The notes under the pieces: generated by a model
The model's input: the letters and a program-made list of their open reading frames with translations, nothing else
Databases searched by the model: none
Told to the model about the DNA's origin: nothing
Assembly (NCBI GenBank): GCA_022577435.1
Contig: JAKOON010000039.1
Coordinates: 69,501-133,500 of the forward strand
From: Embiotoca jacksoni
Taxonomy: Eukaryota > Chordata > Actinopteri > Embiotocidae
Direction of reading: 5' to 3'
Length of the DNA: 64,000 nt
Shown here: positions 26,728 to 38,501 of the stretch, in pieces
How the letters are laid out: each line of letters begins with the position of its first letter
How positions within the stretch are numbered: position 1 is the first letter of the stretch
Made by a program: the position numbers and the translations under genes

Positions 26728-28467
26728 TCCTCTGTACAAATGACATTTGAACCTTCCAGTCAATGAAGGGTCATTATCTTTCCAGTGTTAATGTCTGGGA
26801 GGGAAACATAAGGTTGACCTCAGTGGAGATGCCTGTTTGTTAAGAGTCATTTACAATCATTTGTTGTGGAATTTCAAAGTTAATTCTTCCATCGAAGCAT
26901 CAGCACAGTGAAGACGAGAAATAATAATGTAAACGTGTTAAAAACATTTTTTTTTTTTTAAATAAAAAAATTTGCTTTCAGAAAAAAGCTTGGGCTTTAG
27001 ACTGCTCTGAACATGCACTAAACCAGTTCGGTCTGTGCCATAAAAGTATCAAAGATTGGTACGCAGGCCTACTGTTATGTTTCACAACAAGCAGATAATA
27101 TGGGCTGCATAAATGATCAATTGAAGACAAACAGAGTTTTTTTGAACTGTTAATCATGCAAAGCTTCTATTTTAGAGTTCACGAATATAAAAAAAACAAA
27201 AAACAACCTGAAAATGATTACCATAGGTCCCCTTTAACTTTTCTTTCATTGCTTGTAAGATTTGGGCTGAGGTGCATTAAAGCCGCTGGTCATACTGGCT
27301 GTATGTTATCCAATCTGCAGCCGGCGGCGTCGGCCAACAAAGGGAATTAAAACAGTGACCGTGAGCCGCAGTGAAGAGGCAGCTGATCGTGAGGTGAACC
27401 CAGACACGTGAACATAAATTACCGCTTGTCTCACAGGTTGTTAAAGACATAAAACCTGGTGTTTCGTAAATGCACTATATAAACATTAGCGCGGCCATTA
27501 CCAGGAGCTGATAGCCTCCTTGCGCTAAACAGGGTGGAGACTAGCCCCTCATCTTTCTGTTCAGCTGGATGCAGAGGAGGAAAATTAGGTTGGAAATCGC
27601 TCCAGACGTCCACGATCGAGACCCAGGGCTTGTCTTTGGCAACAAAAACTAACAAATACATCAAAACAATGGGATCGTCATGTTCAATTGGCACTCCCAC
27701 GAAAGCGCTTTTCCCAGTCGGCCCAAAACGCTGCACACCCTTTCTCCCCAAGAAAGGGATTGTTCAATGGCCGCATAGGGAGGGGGGGGACACAACCCCC
27801 CCAATTCAGACATCCTGCCACCCCAAACACTTCAGCAAAGAGGCAACAACACAACCACGGGCTTGTTTCCAAATACCTAATGGTTTAGATTGAACAAGTC
27901 TCATCCACTCCTCCGTTTCCTCTCCCGAGGACGCAGTCTAGGATGGGCTTCCAACAGTGTGTGGTCAAATAAACTCATGTTTAACCTACTTATGCTTGAC
28001 ATTTTCTCTCTATGATTTTTCTACAGAAGACAAAAAGGCTAAAGACAATCAAAACACACATAGAAGAGAGAGGGAAAAAAAAAAAAATCCACTTACAGGA
28101 AAATTGGATTCACAAAGCGGGTCCTCTCCTCCGCTGTGTTTTCCAATGGGAGCAAACACCCCTGTCCTCAGGGGAATCAAGAAGAAAAACTCCTGGTACG
28201 GTAAGCGGAACGATCTGCCTTTAAAAAAACAGCAATGTGGTTAAAAAACTAACAGTTGTCCTCGTGTTTTCACACGCTGCCTCGTCTGCATACACGGCCC
28301 TGCTCCCTTTCCCATTCTTCTCTCCCGGAGCTGCTGCTGAGGAGACACGCTGCGCGTCTCCGTCGTTTCCTGTCCAGCCCAGGATCCAGCGCTGCCTTCA
28401 CGGTCTGTCGGAAATATTGGATACCACGGGATAAGGAATGAGCCAGCTAAAAGGAAGATGTCTGACG

Positions 28468-28512
28468 ACAACAATAATACTAATAATAATACTAATACTA
28501 ATAATAATAATA
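28468..28512 (+). repeat. (AAT/ACT)n repeat
   Basis: Short AATAATACT-type units in intergenic DNA. Confidence 0.8.
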
Positions 28513-29869
28513 TAGTTTTTCTATGTACTCCAATACACTTAAAATATGGAGTACTGCATTGCTTCCATTTGATGCTCACCTAAAAATACCACCACCACCA
28601 GACAAAAGGGGCATGTTCCAGATTAGGAGATTATTGTTATCCATATGGACACACGGCATTACAAAATCACCAATTCCCCCACCCTCATCCATTTGCCGAG
28701 TTACAAACACACACAACCTTTAAAAAAAAAAAAATTAAAAAAAAAATGCTTTAATCCCCACTTTAAAATCCCATGAATCTGTCACCATGTGTGGCCACAC
28801 AAAAATAAATATTTTCTACTCTTTTACATGTCTCTAATCCCTGCTTTAGGCTCAGTCGGGAAAAAAAGTCACTGAAGCAAAGAGAAACACTGATGCAAAT
28901 GAAATGTAATTGTGATGAAAAACTACTTTTTCCAACTTGTGATAATAGAAAACTACTGTCATCAACAGGCTAGTCAGAATAAAATGATTCATTGCCATCT
29001 GGTGGACTAAAAGTGTATTGCCTATTATTTACAACATGAATATCTACCCTTACTTTGAATTATTGACACCATCAGAGATTTATAACTAGTGTATCGGTAA
29101 TAAACTATGGAGGATAGTTACCTCCCCTTAAAACTAGTATGCGGCACAGCGGAGTCCCGACAGAGTGCTTTACCTGTGCTACTGTTTGATCCTGTGCGCT
29201 ACTCTGACTCACAGTATCCAGACAGTAACTTCTTCTGAATGTATTTTCTCCACCAGTCAGCATTTCCTGCAACGACACGAATGTCGGTTCAGCATCTGTT
29301 GGTGTTTTTCAGTGTGTCCAGTGAACGTTCCCACGCAGTACGCAGCAGGTCGGGTCGTTGCACTCTCGGTCACTCCACCTCCAACTTTGGCAGCAACACT
29401 AGTCCTTTCAAACATCTGCAGAGCAACAAATGCAAAAGTATAGCTCATAAAATCTATCTTCTAGAGCCCATTCGCAAACAAATACTAGAATGGTGCAACT
29501 TTTTTTTTTTTTTTTTTTTTTCTGGTCAAGCTATAACGAGTCATCCCATCATCTCCCTTTGTCTCCCCCCATAACCACACAATGAAACAGCATAACAGAG
29601 CTTTAAATGTGCAGCAGCTTCCAACATACTTTACTAAAGCTCGGCATCCTCTAAACACATATTTACACGTGTTCACAATGATTCTGTATGTTTTTGTGCG
29701 CAAAAAGATGTTTGATCGCACGACACGGAAACTTTCAGAGGAAGAGGAATAAAAACGTTCAAAGTGTACAGCAGGATCGTTGTGTCACATTATCTAATGT
29801 TAGGGCCCCAAAATCAGGGAGAGAGCGGAAACTTCAGAAGAGGAGGTGTTATGTGTTACAGGATGTTTT

Positions 29870-29894
29870 CTCTCTCTCTCTCTCTCTCTCTCTC

Positions 29895-29935
<41 letters not shown>
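29870..29935. repeat. (CT)13 directly followed by (AG)20, palindromic
   Basis: 26 bp of CT abut 40 bp of AG without spacer, so 26 bp can pair perfectly. It lies about 290 bp upstream of the cd28 start codon. Confidence 0.95.
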
Positions 29936-29941
<6 letters not shown>

Positions 29942-30226
29942 GTGTGCGCGGGCGTGTGCGCGTAAAAGCTCAGTCGCCGCGGTGCGGTGGGAGTGCTTCA
30001 GTCTGGAGGCCGAGCGAGGATGTGATGCGTGACGTGTAAATGAGTACGTGAATGGAAGCGGGGTGGATGCTGGCAGAGTAACGGCTCGCATTTCTCTGCA
30101 AAACGTACGGATTGTGTAAATTTGGGGTCAAAGTTTTTTTGTTTTTTTTTTTGGGAGGGGGGTGATGAGGGAAAGCCTCGAGGGCGTCATTCTGCTGGAG
30201 GCAAGTTCACACTCTCCGCGGGAAAG

Positions 30227-32085
30227 ATGAGACTCGTCTGCTGGGTGCTCGTAATCCTGCTGGGTTGCGGGTTCTTTCGCGGCACTCGGTCGAGCAGCAA
30301 CGGTACTTGCGCCGGTAAGTTGTAGACTTATTTGAATTACTTTAACCAAAAATCAAGCTGGTAATAATTCGTACGCTGACGTTACGAGACGTGTGAATTT
30401 GTTTGCAACTACTGTCCATTAACGGCAAGTAATTAGGAGGGGAAAAAAAAACAAAAAAAACATTTAATTTAACTTAACAGTAAATAGCCATTTCTGATTG
30501 ACAATCCCTGAGACTTTTGCACATGCGTGACAGTGGGACACCTTAGTTTCACTTGCAAACACTGAGGTTAGCACCTTTATTAATAGTGGTACAGTAAAGT
30601 CAGAGTGCAATATATTTATAACATGTGGTATCGGCTGATATTCAGGCCCAGTAATTTAACTCCTCTCGAGGTTGAAGTATAAGTACATAAAACGTGGAAA
30701 AAGGTGTCAATACAATTATAGTGAACATATTCTTAGTTATTATAATTGTATCTGGCGATTAGTACCTAAGATCATCCTTACAGTCTCCTCAGCTTTTATC
30801 AGATATCAGAATAAGAGCGCAGTAAAACCTTCATGCAACAAATGGCAACGGGAACCATAAACCGCAACCTTGTGAGTGGCAGCTGCTGACTCGAGCACTC
30901 CGACGGCAAGTTCAGTTTTTCATATGAAACTCAGTGGAAAAAGGTAAACGTGCTTCAGACATGCCCATGTCAAAAAGATATTCTGTGTGGGAGTGGAGTT
31001 GCTCTGAAATGACGAGTTTCAAAGCCTGAATTTCGGTTTGGGGGAATTAAATGCAAATAATTTGAGTGTTGGAGGGGAACCAAGCCGTTTTGCAACCGAG
31101 TCTGGTGACAAGACAGACACAAACGTCCGAACTTGCTGACACGGGAATCGCAATGTTTTTGACACTTTACAGTCACGTAAGCAGTATTTTCCCGGGGCGT
31201 TATTCTGCGTGACACTTATTCAGAGATCTTACAAAATACTGTGATTGAGACACTAAATACAACTGCACCCATTTTTTTGTTTTGTCTCCAGAGCTGCTGA
31301 AGATTTACCGCATCCCTGCGAATGGCAGCATGTCTGTGTTTGTGTCGTGCCCCAATGTGACCAATGCGACCGGCAGGGACGTGACCTTTACGCTCTTCAA
31401 GGGCAAGGACGAGCTTTACAAACACTGTGTGGGCTCCGATGGCAAGACCTCACCGCACTGCCAATCGCAGAAGCCCAGGCTGGATATAAAACCAGACAAA
31501 AACGAAGAGGATAAATTTGTTGGCTTCATCCTTTCCGGAGTAGCAGACAGAACCCTCGACATGTACAGATGTAGGGTCACCATCACGTTCCCTCCTCCCC
31601 TTCATACTGAATGGAGTACTCAACCGATCCTGGTCGTTTTAGAAGGTAAACACTGTTAAGAGGTGGAGGTTTTGTGTGCGTGAACACGTACGGTATAGTA
31701 AACTCTTCCTTCTCTCTGTAGGACAACACTGCATAGAGGATGACAACATTAAGTATGAAGTGAAGACAGAAGATACAACACAAAGATTCCCATGGATCTG
31801 GGTGCTGGTGGTGGCATTTCTCAGCACCTACAGCCTAACGGTCACCGTCATTGCCTTCGTCAGCTGGGTGAGACGTTGCCGAGATCTTTTCCCGCAAAAG
31901 GTTTTCACGTTGGCCAATATGTAAACTGATATCGATACATCTGCGACAGGCTCGAGTATTGAACAACGTGGTGCTACTTAAGAGCTACTTAAAAAACATG
32001 TCACATATTCTGACATCTCCCTGATTCAAATCTTTTTTTACACATTTATTTAATTTGTTTACCCGTTTTATTATTACAGCTACTA

Positions 32086-32122
<37 letters not shown>

Positions 32123-32454
32123 AATAATATTCTCTGTGTTTTCCCTCCTAATACCGGGATCTGGGATCATTTTGGTATTTCTATTGCATTTATCCAATAG
32201 TGCAATTCTAATTTATTCTCGGGGTGAAAATAGATGTCGGGCCAGAAAGCTTTGGGGCCCTCGCCGACAGCCCCGTCTTCACTTACAGGCGTCGTCGGCT
32301 GATACTTCATCCGTCTTTGTCTTCGTGTGTCTCCTTCCAGTTGAAGTTGAGGGAGACGGATTCCCAGAGCGACTACATGAACACCAAGCCCAGAGCGCCC
32401 GGGGACCGCAGGAAGAAGAGGGGGGTTCTGAATCCTATACCGCGATACTTCTGA
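30227..32454 (+). CDS. cd28: T-cell costimulatory receptor CD28-like
   Basis: Four exons (30227-30314, 31292-31645, 31722-31867, 32341-32454) give 233 residues. CD28 is a homodimeric T-cell surface receptor for B7 ligands that supplies the second activation signal. Seen: a signal peptide (about 1-20); one Ig V-type domain with four cysteines (C49, C75, C86, C123) that fit the two CD28 disulfides; several N-glycosylation sequons; FPPPL at 129-133 where mammals have the ligand loop YPPPY; a stalk cysteine C151 suited to dimerisation; a transmembrane helix at about 172-196; and a short basic tail with YMNT (208-211) and a PIPRYF end. The YMN tail and the adjacency to raph1, as in human 2q33, favour CD28 over CTLA4 or ICOS. 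Intron 3 retention would add a different 20-residue tail ending at 31,924 without the YMN motif. No second family member is found in the window. Confidence 0.88.
32089..32130 (+). repeat. (ATT)n in cd28 intron 3
   Basis: About 40 bp of ATT triplets between the transmembrane exon and the tail exon. Confidence 0.9.
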
Positions 32455-32644
32455 TCGCTTCGTGGGATCATTTGCACAGATTCATTTAGAAAGAACAAGA
32501 CAGGGTGTGTCCTTGTAGTAGCTTCATCTCAACAGAACATTATTATGAGAGAGATTTGTGTTGTTTCCTTTGTGTATTTTGTTTGCGAGTAGCCTCGTTG
32601 TTTTTGTCTACACAGCAAAAGATGTAGCTGTATGAAATAATAGT

Positions 32645-32650
32645 AATAAA
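32645..32650 (+). terminator. Polyadenylation signal AATAAA, cd28
   Basis: An AATAAA hexamer lies 191 bp after the cd28 stop codon and is the first on this strand. It suggests a short 3' UTR. Confidence 0.55.
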
Positions 32651-32807
32651 AAAACCTACCCATCGTTTCTGGTTTTCCTCACTTTGTTTCACTTTGCTGT
32701 CTCTTCCTGTCACATGCAGCCCTGCACTTGGTGGGAACCCCTATCTGTGGTCGAAACAGAAGGTGGTGTCTCAATGGGGGGATTTAACCACATTTAAAGG
32801 GCTCTTA

Positions 32808-32811
<4 letters not shown>

Positions 32812-32864
<53 letters not shown>
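32812..32864 (+). repeat. Compound (GT)n(AT)n
   Basis: A GT run passes into an alternating TA run downstream of cd28. Confidence 0.95.
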
Positions 32865-33754
32865 AAAAGGGCTTCTACCAACCCTCAAAAATCAAGATTT
32901 GCTAGTGATTAAAACTGTGATGCACTTATCTTTCAAGTTTGCAGGCTCTTATTTCAAAGAAAACACAATGTGCTCTCGGAGATGGCATCACCGAGGTTGA
33001 TGACGAGAAGCAGATTAACAGCAAGGAGCGGCAAGTACTTCAAACAATAACAATCTGCACCATTTCCTGTCTTCCTCCCTCAATTTCTTTCCACGTCTTG
33101 CTGCTTTCTGCAGATGAAGCAGCTTCAAAGGGACTCCACCTTTTACCTTGCTCACCTTGCACTTTCTGTTGCAGTTACTGCAAGCGCTCACGCTGGTTTT
33201 ATTGGTTTGCATTCGGCCGCATGGTCTTACTCAGCAACTAGCTCGGCGACATTACCGTGTTGTTTCTAGTAAGCCGTTTGGATGGCTTTGGCAGCTGATT
33301 AAAAACAAACGATAAAATATTTTTTTTTCTCCTCCGATGAGCGAAACTTTCCCACAAACTGGAGGCGGTAGCGCTACGCAAAGGAAAGTTCAGGTTTTCT
33401 GCTAAAAACGGCTACAAGTTGTCTGAAATCTGCAAAGTTACATTTGTACTTGTCTCACTGAACCATTGAATTATTTAAATATTTCTGCCTTTCTCTGAAT
33501 ATGGTGTTATTTTTATTAAGAACTGTTTTTCAAGCTTTTATTGCACTCGTGGCCGTCCGACTGTCTGTGAAGGAAATGTTCCTATTTCAGTTTGACGTTT
33601 GCATAGTTTAAGTAAAAAAAAAATTAAAAAAAAAAAAATCTAAATTCCTTATAAGGCAAAGCTAACTAATCATCTGATATCGTGCATTAAAAGTCATAGA
33701 ATAAATATAGTAAAGCAAGATCTCCGTCATAATTACGAGGCAAAAATCTAATGT

Positions 33755-33760
33755 TTTATT
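33755..33760 (-). terminator. Polyadenylation signal, fastkd2
   Basis: TTTATT on the plus strand reads AATAAA on the minus strand about 200 bp downstream of the fastkd2 stop codon. Confidence 0.5.
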
Positions 33761-33957
33761 TTGTGTGCAGATTTTTTTGGCAACAAAAAATGAGCATGAA
33801 TAAATGTATAACTTTGCCTCTAATGTGTACCTCCCAGCTCAGTTCATCCAGTGGCATCAGTCATTTCAAATACGTTAATATACTTTTACAGTCTGATAAA
33901 CCTGTTTTCGTGACGGCCGCAGGCCGACTGGAGCGGAAACGGCTTCGACATCCGTCT

Positions 33958-36900
33958 TCAAGACCCCACGTGCTCCACTGCAGCTGGTGTTTCTGACCGG
34001 TGTTGTTTTGAAAATATCTGTCCCCTGAGGAAATCCGTCCTCTTTTCCTCAGGGACAGAGCGCAGCTCCTGCTCCGCTACCTGGGGAACAGGGTGAAGAT
34101 CATGTTAGTCTCGCTATCGCCGTGATGAACTCAACACTGACACTTGTTCCATTAGTGAAGGTTTCATTTATGGTTTGAAGAAGGATCTTACTTGTTGCCG
34201 TGGAGAAATACAATGTTTAGATATTAAGTAAATTAGAAGCATTATCATGTCTATAACGTGTAACTTTGGAGATGATGAAGCCAAACTGTATGAATGTATT
34301 TATAATAGATGGCTAATGATAATGGAATGTTTGCCAAACCTAATACTGGTATAATGGTAGTTAGTAAAAGAATTAGGAGCAAAATAAGTAAGAGAGAAGC
34401 TTTTGAATGAACAAATACTCTTAAGACTAAAGAAGTAAATGACGCGTCCGAATAAAAGAAGGAGAGTCAGAGTCTTACGAGGACAGGGTTATATCCCAGG
34501 ATCTTCAGATGGCGAACCTTCACAGCCAGGGGACCGCGAGGATTGGATGTACCGTAGCAAAAACCAGACAATGGGGCGTAAATTACTGCAATTCTAAGAA
34601 ATCGAGAAAAAAAAAAAGTTAGCTTTCAAAAGGTCAAAATTTGAATTTAAGTCACATGACAGATTGAAAGAGGATTATTTATTTTCAGAGATAACGTCAA
34701 CTTCTGACTTCCTTTGTAAGGACTTTGATGTGTTAAGTGCCATGAAATAACCTCTGTTGTGATTTGGCGCTATATAAATAAAATTGAATTGAATTGAATT
34801 TGAGACACAGACACACAATACACTCCTGCTTTATGGTTTCTATATTCTTAAGGTACTATTGAATGCCCAAATAAGTCCTTCACTGAACTGTTTTAGTGTG
34901 AATTGTAGACTTTCTGCACTTTGTTGCATGCAAAGTTACACAATCAGATATTTGATGTTAGATTAGCACGCCGTTCGTCAATGCACAGCACCATCAGAGC
35001 AGAAAAAAACCTCCACCTGCGCTCACAGCTTCACGCTTCATTAAGCGTGACTCATCGAATTGAAAACGGAGGGTGGAAATATAAAATACCACGACAAGTT
35101 TCTTCATGATGTTATCCAACACAGACTAACTCTGATCTCTTACCTTTGGCTGCTCTCTGCCGGAGAACTCTCTTCCTCTCCACAGCTACTTGCTTCAGTC
35201 ACAGAAGTTTGGTTTGGCGGAGGTTCGGTTATGACGCCATCTAAGAGTAAACGTACACAAACACAGGTGCCTGCTCGCATCGTAGTTTCAAAACCATCTC
35301 ATAAAGTATATAGTTTAAGTTAAAATGGAGCGTGTCATCTCACGTGTTTTTTTGTGTCTTTACCTATGAGGTAGAATTTCTCCACCACCACCATTTCCTG
35401 TAGCTTTACGTGTTCCTGATCTGCCACCACACTCCGCAGATCGTGCGAGAGATGCGAGTCGACCGACGGAGCGCCGGGCGTCGGGTTCGCCAGGGCCGAC
35501 GCGTGGACGGACAGGGGCCGAGGAAGAGGAGGACGGTCGAGACGGAGACACAAGTCCACGGTACGAACCATTTTCTCCCGGCTCTTCGGAAACTTTGATG
35601 CTGAGGAAGGAGAGAAGATCACAAGGATGACGTTCAAAAATCCAAAGAAACAGACTACACCTGCCAGACTGCGCGTGTGTGAATTAGTGTCTTACTGGCA
35701 AGCTGCTCCAGCGTACAACTCTGTAGAAGTTGCTCCAGTAGTGCAAAGGGGAAATGGCCCAGCAGGCAGAGACAGTAAACGGCTTTTAATAAATCCAACC
35801 CAGACATCCTGGGTAGATAGGGCACCAGGGCATCGCCGAGACTGTCGAGAAACCTTGAGCGGCAAGAAAGACGTCACATTTTTAAAGTTACGGAACATCT
35901 ACTGTCGCCATCTGGTTGTTATTCCATCGTGGCGGTGGGCTTGTTTATTGTCTGAAGACAGTTAAATTTTGTACGCTGGAGACACGTTCGTGACGTACGG
36001 CTGTCTTTGCTGCTGCAGATCATAATTCAGAGAGGAGTACACCTTGAGGAGACAGAGGAGGTCTTTAAGTGTCAGGACGTCGGGGTTGGCGATCACTCTC
36101 TCAGCGTAAGCCTCCATCAAGGCAGCGGGACAGAAGACGAGGTCCCCAAACACAGACAGGAAGAGGAGCCTCTAAACAGAGAGGAAGGAGTAATGCAGTT
36201 AAGGAGGTAAATGTAGTAGCTTGAATTTTATTCTAACACGAGTCAATTTATAGCAGCACCTGTTTGTTGGTCCATATGTCAAGTGTGGAAGCAACATAGT
36301 CTGAAATGGTAGTGAGCAGGTCAAAGTCTCTGTAGAGCAACTCCTTATAGGACTGCAGCAATTTATACAGTCTGTTGAAGGGGATTCCGTTGATGTTTTC
36401 TACCAGAGAAGAGAGACATGGAAAAGAAAAACATACGTGAAATAATATCTAAGGCAAAATATGCAAAGGCTCTTTTCATTTTTGTGACTCTTTAGCCGCT
36501 TTTTCTTGTGGAAAAGGTTTCTACCCGATATTTTTTTACTGCACACGTCCAGCAGCGGTTTGGAGTAGAAGCCCATTGTGGCCATAGTGGAGATCATGTA
36601 CTGGGCATTGGGAAGGCTGAACTGGTCTGTCATTGATAAGGCCTTTTTCTGGAAGAAGCAGTGTGCAGAGCAAATGACAACATGGAAGGGATTCAGTGAC
36701 AGATTACAAAAAAAAGTATTTTTGAAGTACTAAAATGTTTTATTAAGCAAAATACCTCAAGTTTCCATTTGAGCTCCTTTGGGGCATCTTTTCCCAACAG
36801 GCGCATCATGGTCTGGAGAGTCACTACGTTCTTGATCCCGGGAAGACGAGCCTCGACTACCAGCCTAAGACCGAACGACAGCAAAAATCACTGCAAGGAG

Positions 36901-37852
36901 GTGGAAAGGTAAGAATGTATACGGTAACAAACCAATTTTGTCTGCACTACTTTGGGATTCATGGGGTATTCTTTCTGGTATTTCTCAACCCTTCCTAAAT
37001 GTGTACTGCTTAGGTCATACCTCATGCCTTCTTTAAGTGCACCGACATTGGGGCTGCTCTCCATATGTTCCAGACACGAGGCCAAGATGGACAGACACTT
37101 CTCATCAAAGTCATTCAGTCTCTCCTGTTGATGGATGAAAAACATATTTGCGTGAGTAACAAAACATAAACACTACCAATGAGGGGAAAAAAAAGTTGAC
37201 AAAGTTTTGAGCTTACTTTGCAGACTCCGAGGAAAGTTTGAACCACTCGGCTATGTTGAGGCACACCCAGCTTGACCATGCTCAGGAGAGCGTAAGTCAG
37301 GTCCTCGTTGCGCATGTGCTCCACAGTCTTCATGGCCTTTTGCAGTAGTTTTTCCAACTCCGTATGCTCGAACATTAGCCGCAGCTCATAGTGTCGCTGC
37401 TCGTCTGACATCTTCTTTGTGGTGGACCACATGTGGGACAGGCAGTTGCTGACCTGTCGAATTGTGGGAGCGTACTGACAGGTCAGGTCCAGCACGTCTG
37501 ATGGGGAACCGCAGCGCTGCAGGTGGTCCATTAAAGGGGACGTCCTCTGTCTCTGCTCCGAGGCCGACTGGTCAAAGTGGTCCACCTCAGCTGGCGGTGA
37601 TGACTCAGAGGAGACACGGTCGCTCTCCACCAGTTCACCGCCGTAGCTCTTACTCTGCGAGTAAAACCTTACTGAACTCGCATGACCGCCAGAGAGCCAC
37701 GTCTGGCTCTGCCTCGGGCGACGTATCGGTGCCAGCTGTCTACATCCAAGTAAAGATGTCGTCACCTGGAAACTGCGCTGTTGCCACGGAGACGTGCGGC
37801 TGCAAAAGCGCAGGCCCCTTCTTATGACCTCCTCCGCCGCAAAGACGGACAT
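33958..37852 (-). CDS. fastkd2: FAST kinase domain-containing protein 2, mitochondrial
   Basis: Eleven exons join in phase to 671 codons plus stop: 37852-37217, 37124-37021, 36864-36756, 36648-36525, 36399-36260, 36171-35999, 35853-35696, 35600-35364, 35240-35144, 34593-34479 and 34080-33958. FASTKD2 is a mitochondrial RNA-granule protein needed for 16S rRNA and mitoribosome function. Seen: a start rich in Arg and hydrophobic residues and poor in acid (RRGLRFCSRTSPWQQR), fitting a mitochondrial presequence. Helical FAST-family repeats follow with conserved segments (RLLGKDAPKELKWKLE; LDLLKAVYCLCLLGHFPFA). A C-terminal RAP domain at about 594-655 begins IAVIYAPLSGFCYGTSNPRG and has the helix KVRHLKILGYNPVLV. 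The family averages about 700 residues, so the model is essentially full length. A variable Ser/Pro/Glu linker (97-nt exon) precedes the RAP domain. It shares a promoter with mdh1b. Confidence 0.95.
34717..34805 (+). mobile_element. 3' tail of an L2-like LINE or tail-sharing SINE
   Basis: The segment ends in a gcgctatataaataaaattg core followed by a short gaatt pentamer repeat. This is the typical 3' end shared by many fish L2-clade LINEs and the SINEs they mobilise. Only the terminal part (about 90 bp) is recognisable, so it is a 5'-truncated insertion. It lies in the fastkd2 intron between the exons 35240-35144 and 34593-34479, antisense to the gene. Confidence 0.75.
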
Positions 37853-38501
37853 AGTTCCCGAATAATTGAGGGGACACTTAAGTGGGGAGGAACGTTAATA
37901 AGACGCTTGGAAGTCCTAATTTATGTCCGCATTGCGTCCGTGTGTTGTAAATAACAACAACAAACAACAACAACGAAGTATTAGGACAAATTTGGAGCCA
38001 AAGAATCGGTACGTTTTACGAATGTTTCTGAATCTACTTCACGCTGTCAAACAAGGTCAACAAACGACTCGTATATTAATACTCTAATTGTACAAACGTA
38101 CCGATGCATTTCTTTACGGAACACGTCGTACTTGCCAGATAATGAGAGAAAACGTCGTTCTCCGGAGCAACATTAGTCTTAAACGTCCCGTTCGTGTTAG
38201 CATTCGCACGCGCTGGCTGTTACCGTGTGCGCTGTCGTATTTTGTCCCCCTGTAAACATGTGAAACGCGTTCTGTATTTATTTTATTTTTTTTAATATAA
38301 ATTATGTTCATTATAAGCACAGCGTGTTTTAGATATATCAATTGCTCTAAAATAAATTTTTTTTAAAAATCATCTCTTTAAACTCGTACATTAATACGCT
38401 TCCTGATATATTTTTTTTTTTTAGTTTTCATGCGTTTACCACACGGAATCAAATAAGTGCAACGCCACCCGTTTCCTAGCAACCAGCGCTTTCCGATCAT
38501 A
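37853..38501. promoter_or_regulatory. Shared head-to-head promoter of fastkd2 and mdh1b
   Basis: The two start codons diverge with 649 bp between them, too little for separate upstream regions. The same head-to-head pair exists on human chromosome 2q33, which supports a conserved bidirectional promoter. The stretch has scattered CpGs but no dense island and no clear TATA box at a conserved spacing. Confidence 0.7.

Larger units (their letters stand above)
7287..30226. other. 23-kb non-coding interval between raph1 ATG exon and cd28
   Basis: No reading frame here has both family resemblance and splice support. The longer open frames (for example 9,827-10,432 plus and 18,262-18,819 plus) are low-complexity or have no recognisable domain. 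The interval contains microsatellites, poly(A) tracts, two GC/CpG-rich patches (18.6-18.8 kb and 22.8-23.4 kb), a strong foldback at 25.5 kb and several minus-strand donor-like sites. It is best read as raph1 5' untranslated exons and introns plus intergenic regulatory DNA. Confidence 0.7.
32455..33957. other. cd28 3' UTR and cd28-fastkd2 intergenic region
   Basis: After the cd28 polyadenylation signal there is a (GT)n(AT)n tract and AT-rich unique sequence. No Ig-domain exon resembling CTLA4 or ICOS is present in any frame. A minus-strand AATAAA at 33,755-33,760 probably ends fastkd2, about 200 bp past its stop. Confidence 0.6.

Noticed and set aside
36886..36960. Extended fastkd2 frame through 36,888 (YDLSSTHLGRVEK...)
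   Set aside because: It is intron read-through. The donor at 37,020 (GTATGA) keeps phase with the exon starting at 36,864 and matches the family alignment.
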